DNA of 64,000 nt from Thermoanaerobacterium butyriciformans. GTDB lineage: Bacteria > Bacillota > Thermoanaerobacteria > Thermoanaerobacterales > Thermoanaerobacteraceae. The position numbers were made by a program, and so were the translations under genes. Below the pieces are notes generated by a model, which saw only the letters and a list, made by a program, of their open reading frames with translations, searched no databases and was not told the origin of the DNA. The number at the start of each line of letters is the position of its first letter. The first letter of the stretch is position 1. Positions 25,152-35,247 of the stretch are shown here, piece after piece. The DNA is taken from positions 141,582 to 205,581 of the forward strand of contig NZ_JAGGLT010000001.1 of the NCBI RefSeq assembly GCF_017874545.1, written 5' to 3'.

Positions 25152-26201
25152 ATGTTTAAAAATAAAACTTTATTGATAACAGGAGGTACCGGTTCGTTTG
25201 GGAACGCAGTACTCAAGAGATTTTTAAATACTGATATAAAAGAAATTCGTATTTTCTCACGTGACGAGAAGAAACAAGACGATATGCGAAAGTTTTATAA
25301 AAATGATAAGGTTAAATTTTATATAGGTGATGTTAGAGATATAGATTCTGTAAAAAATGCAATGTATGGAGTAGATTATATATTTCATGCAGCAGCATTG
25401 AAGCAAGTACCATCATGTGAATTTTTTCCACTTGAAGCCGTAAAGACTAATGTTATAGGAACAGATAATGTTTTAACAGCAGCTATAGAATATGGTGTTA
25501 AAAAGGTTATATGTTTATCTACAGACAAGGCAGCCTATCCTATTAATGCGATGGGCATTTCAAAAGCTATGATGGAAAAAGTGCTTATTGCAAAATCTAG
25601 AACTGTATCACCAGAGAGGACTGTTATTTGTGGTACAAGATATGGTAATGTAATGGCATCTCGTGGTTCCGTCATTCCTTTGTTTGTTGAGCAAATTAAA
25701 AGTGGACAGCCTCTTACAGTAACTAATCCTAAAATGACGAGATTTTTAATGAGTCTTGATGAAGCTGTGGAGCTGGTTATATTTGCTTTTCAACATGCTC
25801 AAAGTGGAGACATAATGGTGCAAAAATCTCCGGCATCAACTATAGGTGATTTAGCACAAGCAATTAAAGAATTATTTGATGCTGATAATGAAATAAAAAT
25901 AATTGGGACACGACATGGTGAAAAACTATATGAAACACTATTAACAAAGGAAGAATACTTACATGCTGAGGATTTAGGCAATTACTTCAGGGTTCCTGCG
26001 GACAATAGAGATTTAAATTATGATAAATATTTTGTCGAGGGAGACATAAAGCTCTCAACCGAAATAGAATATAATTCAAATAATACAGAGATTTTAAATG
26101 TAGAGCAGATAAAGGAAAAACTATTAAAACTTGATTATATTAAAGAAGAGTTAGAAAAGTGGCATGCTGCAAGAGAAGCAGCAGTTACTAAATTATCATA
26201 A
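25152..26201 (+). CDS. capE: UDP-GlcNAc 4,6-dehydratase/5-epimerase (CapE/WbjB)
   Basis: A 349-aa soluble SDR of the polysaccharide-biosynthesis CapD family, short form: ITGGTGSFGNAVLKRFL, IFSRDEKKQDDMR, FHAAALKQVPSCEFFP, STDKAAYPINAMGISKAMMEK (active-site M-x-x-x-K form), and TRFLMSLDEAVELV. This group starts UDP-L-FucNAc synthesis. Start at 25152 with TTGGAGG 8 nt upstream; an in-frame start at 25116 has no ribosome site. Confidence 0.93.
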   Translation: MFKNKTLLITGGTGSFGNAVLKRFLNTDIKEIRIFSRDEKKQDDMRKFYKNDKVKFYIGDVRDIDSVKNAMYGVDYIFHAAALKQVPSCEFFPLEAVKTNVIGTDNVLTAAIEYGVKKVICLSTDKAAYPINAMGISKAMMEKVLIAKSRTVSPERTVICGTRYGNVMASRGSVIPLFVEQIKSGQPLTVTNPKMTRFLMSLDEAVELVIFAFQHAQSGDIMVQKSPASTIGDLAQAIKELFDADNEIKIIGTRHGEKLYETLLTKEEYLHAEDLGNYFRVPADNRDLNYDKYFVEGDIKLSTEIEYNSNNTEILNVEQIKEKLLKLDYIKEELEKWHAAREAAVTKLS

Positions 26202-26220
26202 TTGGAAGGCAGGAATAACC

Positions 26221-27330
26221 ATGAAAATTCTTGTTACAGGTGCAAGAGGTTTTGTTGGCAAAAATCTTGTAGCAGAGCTTAATAATAGAGGATATAAAGA
26301 TATATATAAATTTGATAAAGATACAGATAAATCACTTCTTGATGAATATACAAAAGACTGTGAATTTGTATTTCATTTAGCAGGGGTAAATAGACCTAAA
26401 GATGAAAAAGAATTTATGGAGGGTAATTTTGGATTTACATCAGAACTTTTAGACTTATTAAAAAAGCATAATAATGGAGCACCCATTTTAATAACTTCTT
26501 CTATTCAAGCAGAAAGAGATAATCCCTATGGAAAAAGCAAAAGAGCAGGAGAAGAATTATTATTTAACTATAGCAAAGAGACAGGAGCAAAAGTTTTAGT
26601 ATATAGATTACCAAATCTTTTTGGGAAATGGAGCAGACCTAATTATAATTCAGTTGTAGCAACATATTGCTATAACATAGCAAGAGGTTTAGATATACAA
26701 ATCAACGATCCTGAGACAGAACTTACTTTATGCTATATAGATGATGTTTTAGATGAATTTATAAGAGCATTAGAAGGCAAAGAAACTAGAGATGGAAAAT
26801 ACTGTTTAGTTCCTGTAACACATAAAATAAAATTAGGAGATTTGGCAGAGAGAATAAAGAGCTTTAAAGAGAGTAGGAAAGACTTAAGTATTCCTAATAT
26901 GAATGATGAATTAACTAAAAAGTTATATAGTACTTATTTAAGTTTTCTACCAGAAAATGAGTTTTCTTATGATTTAAATATGCATTGTGACGATAGAGGC
27001 TCATTTACTGAGTTTATAAGAACTCCTGATAGAGGACAAGTTTCAATTAATATATCAAAACCAGGAATCACAAAGGGGAACCACTGGCATCACACAAAAA
27101 ATGAGAAATTCTTGGTAGTAAGTGGCAAAGGAATTATTCGTTTTAGAAAAATAGATTCGGATGAAATTATAGAATACAAAGTTAGTGGAGAAAAGCTACA
27201 AGTTGTAGATATACCTACGGGCTATACTCACTCAATTGAAAATGTGGGTGATACTGATTTAGTAACTATTATGTGGGCTAATGAAGCATTTAATCCTGAA
27301 AAGCCAGATTCATATTATTTGGAGGTTTAG
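26221..27330 (+). CDS. capF: Bifunctional reductase/epimerase CapF (WbjC)
   Basis: A 369-aa protein: N-terminal SDR (MKILVTGARGFVGKNLVAEL, FHLAGVNRP, YGKSKRAGEELLF) plus a C-terminal cupin (DRGSFTEFIRTPDRGQVSIN, TKGNHWHHTKNEKFLVVSGKG). This two-domain design is specific to CapF, which epimerises C3 and reduces C4 of the CapE product. Start at 26221, behind GGAAGG; an upstream in-frame ATG at 26164 lies inside capE. Confidence 0.95.
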   Translation: MKILVTGARGFVGKNLVAELNNRGYKDIYKFDKDTDKSLLDEYTKDCEFVFHLAGVNRPKDEKEFMEGNFGFTSELLDLLKKHNNGAPILITSSIQAERDNPYGKSKRAGEELLFNYSKETGAKVLVYRLPNLFGKWSRPNYNSVVATYCYNIARGLDIQINDPETELTLCYIDDVLDEFIRALEGKETRDGKYCLVPVTHKIKLGDLAERIKSFKESRKDLSIPNMNDELTKKLYSTYLSFLPENEFSYDLNMHCDDRGSFTEFIRTPDRGQVSINISKPGITKGNHWHHTKNEKFLVVSGKGIIRFRKIDSDEIIEYKVSGEKLQVVDIPTGYTHSIENVGDTDLVTIMWANEAFNPEKPDSYYLEV

Positions 27331-27333
27331 AAG

Positions 27334-27876
27334 ATGAATAAGGATAGGATTGCTAGAATTATTATTTATCCTTTTCGTATTTTATACGAAAGAATATGGC
27401 CAGTAAAGTATGCAAAAAAAATTGGTGTTAATCTCAAGATTCAAGAAACTTTTATTTATGGAAAAGTTAACTGGGGAACAGAACCTTGGATTATTAAACT
27501 GGGGGACAATGTACACATAACCAATAATGTAACTTTTGTAACACATGATGGAGGAACATTATTATTTAGAAAATTGCAGCCTGATTTGGAAATTACAAAA
27601 CCAATCATTGTAGGTAATGATGTCTATATTGGAACAAATGCAATAATTTTACCGGGGGTAACGATTGGGAATAAAGTAATTATAGGTGCTGGTGCAGTAG
27701 TGGCAAAAAATATTCCGGATAATTCAGTTGTTGTAGGAAATCCAGCACGAATAATAAAAACTGCTGATGAATACTTTGAAAAGATAAAAAAAGAATCGCT
27801 AAAACTAGGTCATTTAAAAGGAAAAGAGAAAGATTTAGCTTTAAAAAAGTATTTTGGGTATAAAAATAATTTATGA
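27334..27876 (+). CDS. Hexapeptide-repeat acyltransferase
   Basis: A 180-aa left-handed beta-helix acetyltransferase: [16 protein letters not shown] (catalytic His), [45 protein letters not shown]. The family O-acetylates sugars of capsules and lipid-linked units. It sits 4 bp after capF and between the FucNAc genes, so acetylation of this glycan is likely. Acceptor unknown. Confidence 0.88.
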   Translation: MNKDRIARIIIYPFRILYERIWPVKYAKKIGVNLKIQETFIYGKVNWGTEPWIIKLGDNVHITNNVTFVTHDGGTLLFRKLQPDLEITKPIIVGNDVYIGTNAIILPGVTIGNKVIIGAGAVVAKNIPDNSVVVGNPARIIKTADEYFEKIKKESLKLGHLKGKEKDLALKKYFGYKNNL

Positions 27877-27962
27877 AACCAATGATATTTTGTGAATTGT
27901 TGAGAATGAATTAAAATAAGTTCACTGATAATACTTTTCCATTAATGGAGGTGAATGTGCGG

Positions 27963-29114
27963 ATGAAGAAGCTAAAAGTCATGACAGTAGTTGGAACAAG
28001 ACCTGAGATTATAAGATTATCTGCTGTTATAAATAAATTAGAGGAGTCTGAAGCGATTGAACATATATTAGTACATACTGGACAGAACTATGACTATGAA
28101 TTAAATGAAGTATTTTTTAAAGATTTCAAATTAAAAAAGCCAGATTATTTTCTAAATGCTGCTACTGGAACAGCAATAGAAACTATAGGAAACATTCTAA
28201 TAAAAATAGATCCCATTTTAGAAGAAGTTAAACCAGATGCTTTTTTGGTGTTAGGAGATACAAACAGTTGTCTTACTGCTATAGCGGCTAAAAGAAGACA
28301 CATACCAATATTCCATATGGAAGCAGGAAATAGATGTTTTGACCAAAGAGTACCTGAAGAAACTAACAGAAAGATAGTAGATCATATATCAGATATAAAT
28401 CTAACTTATAGTGATATTGCAAGAGAATATTTAATAAGAGAAGGCTTTCCATCTGATAGGATTATAAAAACTGGAAGTCCAATGTTTGAAGTCTTAAATT
28501 CAAGAAAAGAAGATATAGAAAAATCAGATGTACTAGAAAGATTAAATTTAAAAGAAGGGCAATATTTTGTAGTATCAGCACATAGGGAAGAAAATATAAA
28601 TTTAGAGAAGAACTTTTTAAATTTAGTAGATAGTTTAAATACAATTGCGGATATTTATAAATTGCCAATTATATTTAGTGCGCATCCAAGAACAAGAAAA
28701 ATGATTGAATCAAAAGAAATAGAATTTAATCCGATGATATCACTTATGAAGCCTCTTGGATTCAATGATTATGTTAAACTTCAAATTAATTCAAAGGCAG
28801 TTCTAAGTGATAGTGGAACAATAAGTGAAGAATCTTCAATACTTGGTTTTAAGGCACTTAATATTAGAGAAGCTCACGAAAGACCAGAAGCAATGGAAGA
28901 AGCATCAGTTATGATGGTAGGGCTTGAAAAAGAAAGAATATTGCAAGGATTAGAAATATTGGAGACACAGCAAAAAGACACTTTAAGAAGAGTAGCTGAT
29001 TATAGTATGCCTAATGTATCTGAAAAAGTGCTTAGAATAATATTGTCTTACACGGATTATGTAAATAGAGTGGTGTGGGGAAATTTTCAAACTTGTGATA
29101 TTTCTACTTTCTAA
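27963..29114 (+). CDS. capG: UDP-HexNAc 2-epimerase (CapG/WbjD)
   Basis: A 383-aa non-hydrolysing 2-epimerase of the WecB/CapG family: VVGTRPEIIRLS, HTGQNYDYELNEVFF, GDTNSCLTAIAAKR, HMEAGNRCFDQRVPEETNR, SDSGTISEESSILG. With CapE and CapF it completes UDP-L-FucNAc. The last dozen residues (GNFQTCDISTF after DYVNRVVW) look unlike the usual basic tail, as if the 3' end had been replaced; this is an impression. Start 27963, 8-9 nt after GGAGGTG. Confidence 0.92.
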   Translation: MKKLKVMTVVGTRPEIIRLSAVINKLEESEAIEHILVHTGQNYDYELNEVFFKDFKLKKPDYFLNAATGTAIETIGNILIKIDPILEEVKPDAFLVLGDTNSCLTAIAAKRRHIPIFHMEAGNRCFDQRVPEETNRKIVDHISDINLTYSDIAREYLIREGFPSDRIIKTGSPMFEVLNSRKEDIEKSDVLERLNLKEGQYFVVSAHREENINLEKNFLNLVDSLNTIADIYKLPIIFSAHPRTRKMIESKEIEFNPMISLMKPLGFNDYVKLQINSKAVLSDSGTISEESSILGFKALNIREAHERPEAMEEASVMMVGLEKERILQGLEILETQQKDTLRRVADYSMPNVSEKVLRIILSYTDYVNRVVWGNFQTCDISTF

Positions 29115-29296
29115 ACTAATAGCAATTCCAACTGTGCTGTATGTTTACAAAAAAAGCCTTAGTATGTTAGACTAAACGATAAATTGTCAGATAGGAATTT
29201 ATGTGTGAAAAGTGTGATCACGTAATTTCAAATTAACAAAATTAAATATTAAAAATTTATAATGTTTATGTAATAACTGATGTTAGTAAATAAGGA
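29115..29296. other. Intergenic, no gene seen
   Basis: AT-rich sequence between capG and the decayed IS3 element. No open frame, hairpin terminator or promoter that I can support. Confidence 0.5.
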
Positions 29297-30509
29297 TGGA
29301 CACAAAAAGCTGAACACGGTAAAATATCTTTATGAATAGTTGCGTTAAACAATGTTCAAAAATGGTATTTGATATTCAGATGAATTTAAACAGATTATTG
29401 ATCTATATAAGTCAGGTCAGTTAGTGTTAGATCTAAGTTGTGAATATGGCGTAGTAACAGTAAATATTTATAAATGGATAAAAAACTTTCTTCAGTAAAA
29501 GTTTCTGAAAGCGAGGAAATCACAGCAAAAGAATACAAGGCATCGAAAAAACGCATTGCTGAACTTGAGATTAAGTTTGAAATCTTAAAAAAGCTACCGC
29601 AGAATTCGCAAGAAAACGATAGATGAAATTGTTGCGTTTATTAATAAAAATAAAGCTCAATATACCGTTAAGCTTATATGCAAAGCTTTAAAATTTACAA
29701 AATGTGCTTATTACAAGGCTCTTCATGGTATACCATTAAACCACAAAATAGAAGCTGATAAACTAAAAGCAGAAATCCGTATGTTTCATACCGAAAAGAA
29801 ATTATGGTATAATGACCACAATATAGGAAATTTTAAAATCCGAGAAAAACTCATTAGCCTAAAGAGAGTGTAACTCTACATGTCTTCTATGGGACTTCGC
29901 TCTATAATAGTTAAAAGATATCGCCCATAATCATTCAAAACAAATGTAGAAAGAAAAGAAAACCTTCTTAATAAAGGCTTCCAGGACTCTTGTATTAACA
30001 AGACGCGCTTTACAGATATAACCTATATTTACACAATCAATGATGGGTGGACATACCTTGCTTCTTTTTGGACTTATATAGTAAAAAGATTATTGGTTAT
30101 GCATATGGTACTTATATGACGACGGAATTAGCAATCAAGGCGATAAAAAATACCTGCCTTAATGTTAAAGACACAAAAGGAATTATTCTACATAGTGATC
30201 TTGAGACGCAGTATACAAGCTTAAAATTTGAGGACTATCTATCCTCTAAAGGTATAGTTCATTCCTTTAGCAGGAAAGGCAATCCCTATGACAATGCTCG
30301 TATGGAATCATTCCATTCGGTATTAAAAAAGGAAGAGGTTAATCATCACAAATACTATGATTTTAATGATGTGCGATTAGCAGTCTTTGAATATATCGAA
30401 TCTTGGCACAACCGAATAAGGATTCATAGTGCAATTAATTACAAGACCCCACAAGAGGTTTATGAAACTGCTCTTCTAATGGCATAAAAAATTAAACTTT
30501 TTGTGTCTA
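29297..30509 (+). mobile_element. Decayed IS3-family element (IS150-like)
   Basis: The inferred ends carry an 11-bp inverted repeat, GACACAAAAAG near 29299-29309 and CTTTTTGTGTC at 30497-30507. OrfA is readable from about 29373 as YSDEFKQIIDLYKSGQLVLD (helix-turn-helix) but has a stop before it and a frameshift after IYKWIKN. OrfB starts around 29616 (DEIVAFINKNKAQYTVKLIC) and breaks at a stop near 29870. No target duplication is seen. The element is not autonomous. Confidence 0.8.
30047..30487 (+). pseudogene. IS3-family transposase OrfB, rve catalytic remnant
   Basis: The open 146-codon piece carries the end of the DDE integrase core: Asp in ILHSDLETQYTS (second acidic residue) and Glu in NARMESFHSVLKKEE (third), with the usual tail SWHNRIRIHSAINYKTPQE. 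The first Asp region lies upstream in another frame (TDITYIYTINDGWTYLA), so the enzyme is frameshifted. Confidence 0.85.
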
Positions 30510-30685
30510 CTCTATTGACACAAGTCCAAACAAGTAAGCATTATATTAATTAAGTATAATAAATATTAATAAGTACGAAAACAAGAAATGTAAGAAGAGC
30601 TTAATATCAAAATAAAAATTCTTATAAAATGAAAGATAAACAATAAATAATTCATTTTGTTAAAAATAAATTCTCTGGTACTAGA

Positions 30686-30977
30686 GCTAGAAACTATATT
30701 TACATGATAGATCTAATGAAGGACATGACGCAGCACTTAATAAATTTTATAATTTAGGGACAGGAGAGGCACTTCAATGCTGCAATTGGCACATGCTTTT
30801 GAAGAAGCAAATGGTATTGAAATTCCTTATTAAGTTGTAGGCCGAAGACCTGGAGATATTGCTGAATGCTATGCTGATGCAACTAAAGATGAAAGAGAAC
30901 TTGGGTGGAAAGCTAAACGTGATATCGCAGTTATGTGCAGGGATGCTTGGCGGTTTGAGAAAGGGCTGAGTGGGTAG
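30686..30977 (+). pseudogene. galE: UDP-glucose 4-epimerase C-terminal remnant
   Basis: Three frames together read as a GalE tail: NYIYMIDLM, then EGHDAALNKFYNLGTG, then LQLAHAFEEANGIEIPY-stop-VVGRRPGDIAECYADATKDERELGWKAKRDI (split here) and MCRDAWRFEKG. One in-frame TAA and at least one frameshift. The 5' three-quarters are gone, probably with the IS3 insertion just upstream. Confidence 0.85.
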
Positions 30978-31061
30978 TTAGCTTTGAAAAAGTGGAGGTG
31001 AAATAAATTATAATCATTGAAATAGAGTTATTTTGAAATACAGTGTGAGTGAGGTGATACC

Positions 31062-33815
31062 ATGGTTAAAGGGATGGAAGTAGACGAAAAAATAAAAGTT
31101 TTTATAAGCTCTCAATGTGGTATTGAAAAATATGATCATATTCGCAAAGAACTAAAAAGACTTATAGAAGAAACTGGGTTTGCAAAGGTATATTTATTTG
31201 AAGAGAGATTAGCTTCGACTCAAACTGCCGAACAAGATTATCTTTATGCTTTAGATGATAGTGACGTATGTATCTTTTTAATTGATAATGCTGATGGAGT
31301 TACACCTGCGGTATTACGTGAGATAAAAAGGGCAAAATCTCACCCCAAAAAATCACTTTATTTATTTTGCAAAGAAAAGCAGGAAGAGCCAACACAAATT
31401 CAAAAAGAATTAATTGGTGCACATGGTGCAAAATACTATATAGTTAATAATTTTGAAGAATTTATAAACAAAGGATATGAAAGTCTGATTAATGACATAA
31501 GCAATGTATATAGAAATTATTGCAAAAATAGATATATAGACCCTGAATTTACACTAAATCAAGGAACAAATATGGAAATTGACGCTATTGCGTCTGAAGC
31601 GTTGGAAAAGAGGTTATTTGAAGGTATAGAGAAAACAAAGCTCTATCTAAGTAGACAGATATTAAACGAAGTACAAAAAGAGGTCAGTGAAACAAGTAAA
31701 TTAGATTTATATTGTGAGGATTTTTTACATGTTCTTTTTGGAGAAAAAAACATAAGAGAGTGCAATATTTCTCTTCTATTATCAACGCTTGAAAATTTAC
31801 AGAGTAAGAAACTACATGAGGTGGTTGTCAATCGGTGGAATGCAATCCAGTATTTTTGGAATGATGATATCGATAGGTGTATAACATATGAAGAGGCAGC
31901 ATTAGAGATTGCTAAAAAAAATTCTTTATCAAATTGGATTGTTCAAGACATCTTGATAGATTTGAGGAACTTATATATGTTGCAAGGGCAACAAAACAAT
32001 CAAATCGTCTTTAATAGTAGGGCTCAAAAAGAATTAGATAACGAATCTACTGTACTCTTTTATCCTCTTATTGATAGATATGATAAATCTCTTTACGAAG
32101 AGATAACGAAACAGAATATAAAATCCATAACAAGATCCCCGTATACCGTTTCATGGGGTAATAACATAGATAAATACATTGATTACTTATCCAATGTTTA
32201 TGTTACATCCGTGTTTAATGGTTCATTAACTCACATTTTGATAATTATTGATCGACTAAAGGATATTGCTTTTAATTTATGTAAAGAATATAGTGATTGG
32301 CAATTCAGGGTTTTGCTATTAAAATTGTCTATAAGACAGGGGAATAAAAAAGAAACAAAGGAATTTATTGAATTTTTTAATGATGTAATTGGTAAGATGA
32401 ATTCATCTGATTCCATAGAGATATATAATTTTTGTAATTCTGTTCCTATTAAATATCAGCGAGATATTGCTAAATTGGAGGCTTTTAAATATTTAGGTTA
32501 TTATTTCTCTGATAAAGATTATGAAAATATAATTAAAGAAATTATCAGTTTAATTGAAGATTGGATTACATCAGAAAAACGCATTATTGCTGTAGGGGAT
32601 TATATATTTGAAGCTTTGAAGGAGAATTGCTACAGAATTGATAGAAATATCATTATAAGAATTTGCCTTGATATATTTGATAAAAAATTGTATCGGTTCT
32701 ATGATAAGGCACTGGATTTGATTGCAAATGTGGGACTAGAAAATATAGATAATGATCTCACAAAAAAAACTATAAATGAGATTAATAAAATCGTAACTGA
32801 TGAAACCATTAGAAGCAAATGTAATAATTTGGAAAGTGCTATTATTTCTATTCGACGATCAAAAAGAGATTATACAGATAAATTACATGAAAGTGTTTTA
32901 AAATTTATGCCAAACTTTTATGAAGAAAAGTATAAGTTAGAGACGATGATAGATTCGCAGAAAAACAGTGAAGAATATATTTTCAAATATGTTTATAAAA
33001 TTAAAGAACGAAATCAAACTCAAGGAAAAGATGGTAAATATTCTTTATATGCCTATAGTCTTTTTACGATTATAAAAAATATTATAGACATGAACAAAAT
33101 AGATATTAATGATAAATTATTAAGTACAATTTTTGAAGTATCATTGGAGACTTTACTTTGTCCTAAGCAATTATTATTGGAGAAAGTCGAAGCTATCAAG
33201 CTAATAATATATATGAAGCTGAACTCAACATCTGAAATGTATGATTTTGAAAAATTCTTTTGCCAGATAGAAAGTAAAAAAGACGTTGTAGTTGATGGTT
33301 TTTGTGATCACTTTTACAAACATACTAATATAACTATACAATTTTGTTATATGCTGATGAAAATGGTATTTGATAATCTTGATAATGGGGAATTACTTGA
33401 ATATTTAGGAATGTATAATGAGCTTGAAGAATCTGAGAAAATTGAAGCTTTAAAAGCTTTGATATCAGTATTTGAAAATAATTATTGTAGTAAGATTAAT
33501 GATAATATCTTATTCATGTTTCTACAATTTGTTTTAGGATTATCTCATGATTCAAATCATGATGTAAGATATTATGCAGTAAAAACACTTTTACTTATGA
33601 TATCGCCAGCGACTAAGGATCCAATTTTTACTCGATTATCAAAAATGATGGATTATGATAGTGCATACATTAAAAATTTGATTATTAATCGAGCAGAAAA
33701 TTTGATAAATATTTACCCCGATATTTTATACTTTATTATACAAAAAGCAAGTGTTGATAATCACTATGTAATTAGAAAGCGTGGATGTGAATTAATTGCA
33801 AAAAATAGATTATAA
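31062..33815 (+). CDS. DUF4062-like protein with long helical C-terminus
   Basis: A 917-aa protein. Residues about 9-140 resemble DUF4062: KVFISSQCGIEKYDHIRKEL, VYLFEERLASTQTAEQDY, DVCIFLIDNADGVTPAVLREI, the fold often found at the N-terminus of NLR-like or other defence proteins. The rest (about 190-917) is helical and repeat-rich, ending in HEAT-like units (HDSNHDVRYYAVKTLLLMIS, DNHYVIRKRGCELIAKN). No P-loop or nuclease motif is seen. GAGGTGA lies 5 nt before the ATG. It stands alone, with no partner gene. Function unknown; defence is inferred from domain and location. Confidence 0.7.
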   Translation: MVKGMEVDEKIKVFISSQCGIEKYDHIRKELKRLIEETGFAKVYLFEERLASTQTAEQDYLYALDDSDVCIFLIDNADGVTPAVLREIKRAKSHPKKSLYLFCKEKQEEPTQIQKELIGAHGAKYYIVNNFEEFINKGYESLINDISNVYRNYCKNRYIDPEFTLNQGTNMEIDAIASEALEKRLFEGIEKTKLYLSRQILNEVQKEVSETSKLDLYCEDFLHVLFGEKNIRECNISLLLSTLENLQSKKLHEVVVNRWNAIQYFWNDDIDRCITYEEAALEIAKKNSLSNWIVQDILIDLRNLYMLQGQQNNQIVFNSRAQKELDNESTVLFYPLIDRYDKSLYEEITKQNIKSITRSPYTVSWGNNIDKYIDYLSNVYVTSVFNGSLTHILIIIDRLKDIAFNLCKEYSDWQFRVLLLKLSIRQGNKKETKEFIEFFNDVIGKMNSSDSIEIYNFCNSVPIKYQRDIAKLEAFKYLGYYFSDKDYENIIKEIISLIEDWITSEKRIIAVGDYIFEALKENCYRIDRNIIIRICLDIFDKKLYRFYDKALDLIANVGLENIDNDLTKKTINEINKIVTDETIRSKCNNLESAIISIRRSKRDYTDKLHESVLKFMPNFYEEKYKLETMIDSQKNSEEYIFKYVYKIKERNQTQGKDGKYSLYAYSLFTIIKNIIDMNKIDINDKLLSTIFEVSLETLLCPKQLLLEKVEAIKLIIYMKLNSTSEMYDFEKFFCQIESKKDVVVDGFCDHFYKHTNITIQFCYMLMKMVFDNLDNGELLEYLGMYNELEESEKIEALKALISVFENNYCSKINDNILFMFLQFVLGLSHDSNHDVRYYAVKTLLLMISPATKDPIFTRLSKMMDYDSAYIKNLIINRAENLINIYPDILYFIIQKASVDNHYVIRKRGCELIAKNRL

Positions 33816-34254
33816 TATCAATGATCATATATTTTATTACTGGGATCATCAACTATCTATGTTTTTAGTAACAACTGCATAGATAAAGAAAATATTGGTC
33901 AGATTCAAGGTATATTTAGAGTTATGGAGAAGCAAAAGCTAATAATAGTCTTTTCACAATTGATATGTAAATTTATTGCTCTAAATATAAAGTGTCATAT
34001 ATTTTAGAAAGAACTTTCCCAAGGTTTATTGAATGAATAAAATAATTCAGCAAAGCATATATGAGTGGTGAATGATTTATAGCAATTAAAGGTATTAAAA
34101 TTTAGTAAAACAAGTATACATAACAGGTTTGACTTCGAAATAATAATTTGGATTGAATTTTGATGGAAGTTAATTTGCAAAAATGACAATAGCTGACATC
34201 AAAGAAATGAGTTATATAAGTAAATTATTAACAAATTAAAAAAGGTGATCTATA
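33816..34254. other. 439-bp gap, nothing recognised
   Basis: AT-rich sequence without a supported gene. A 61-codon minus-strand frame and an 18-codon plus-strand frame just before the next gene have no ribosome site or similarity I can name. Confidence 0.5.
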
Positions 34255-35154
34255 GTGAAATCACAAAAAGTAGCAATCATAAAAAACGGCATAGACATTG
34301 GAAGAATTATTCCCTTTAATAAGGATGAAGGTGAGTATGATTTTAAAATAAGTTTTGTAAAAAATGATTATGAAGTAAATATGTATCCGTTTCTTTCATC
34401 AGCACCTGAAAAGGTTGAGTTAGAAGATATGGCAAGTTGGGAAATTTCATATCATAGAAAAACTATAATGAAGCCAACAGTCATTCTTCTAAAAGAGGAA
34501 AAAAGCCAAGAACATAAACCACTTCCTCTGCATCGTTTAGTAGATCCGACATCACATAATGAGTTCCCTATTCCATTTATGAGAGTAGAAATTCCATCAG
34601 ATTTTTCTGGGAAGATTTATGATTCAAAGTCTAAGGAGAATATTTTGTTCGATATAAAAGATGCTAATGTAGCAGAATTCTATCTAACTCATATAGATTT
34701 TGATTACGAAAGATTTGCAAGAAAATGGCCTACGATTAGTTTAAGACTTATGGTGGCTTCATTTGAGTTTTTTGCGACCAATAACCTGCTTACAGATAAT
34801 GGCAAGTTTAAGTATTTTATGCCTTCAGATGGTGGCGTGCGTGCTGGAGCTGAAGAATTTATAGTCAATAATGATATGAAATTTTATATTAATCTATACA
34901 ATAATCCTGAATTGATTGGGGAAAAAATTAAGGTTACTTTTATTGAAAATGAGTTTGCTGATGCTCTCCTTGGGCTATCGTCGATTGGCTATAAGAATGA
35001 AGAGGACAAGGTTGAAATGATTCCAGCATACCAAGAGGACTTAAGCCGAGATACCATGTCGAAAGAAGAAAAAAGAAAATGGGAATATAGATTTAATAAG
35101 ATGCGAGACAAGTTGGAAAGGGAGATTAGGAAAGTAAAAAGATCTAACTTATAA
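34255..35154 (+). CDS. Protein of unknown function
   Basis: A 299-aa soluble protein beginning at GTG, 6 nt after AAAGGTGA. I do not recognise a family. Visible features: an acidic, beta-rich first third (VAIIKNGIDIGRIIPFNKDE), a central aromatic stretch (FYLTHIDFDYERFARKWPT), and a very basic C-terminal helix (KEEKRKWEYRFNKMRDKLER) that could bind nucleic acid or form a coiled coil. No signal peptide or membrane segment. It lies between the DUF4062 gene and the PglF-like gene; a transcript from here would cross the sigma-H-type promoter. Confidence 0.7.
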   Translation: MKSQKVAIIKNGIDIGRIIPFNKDEGEYDFKISFVKNDYEVNMYPFLSSAPEKVELEDMASWEISYHRKTIMKPTVILLKEEKSQEHKPLPLHRLVDPTSHNEFPIPFMRVEIPSDFSGKIYDSKSKENILFDIKDANVAEFYLTHIDFDYERFARKWPTISLRLMVASFEFFATNNLLTDNGKFKYFMPSDGGVRAGAEEFIVNNDMKFYINLYNNPELIGEKIKVTFIENEFADALLGLSSIGYKNEEDKVEMIPAYQEDLSRDTMSKEEKRKWEYRFNKMRDKLEREIRKVKRSNL

Positions 35155-35181
35155 AAAGGAATTTAATATTTTATGTAGAAT
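35155..35181 (+). promoter_or_regulatory. Sigma-H-type promoter of the PglF-like gene
   Basis: AAAGGAATT (35155-35163), 11-nt spacer, GTAGAAT (35175-35181), 66 nt before the ATG of the next gene. Confidence 0.7.
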
Positions 35182-35247
35182 ATATGCTATAGAAATATAG
35201 TTATCAAAATTAGCTTTTAAAATATTTGAAAAAGAAAGGACATTATT

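Noticed and set aside
34004..34189. Minus-strand 61-codon frame
   Set aside because: No ribosome site and no similarity; AT-rich chance frame.
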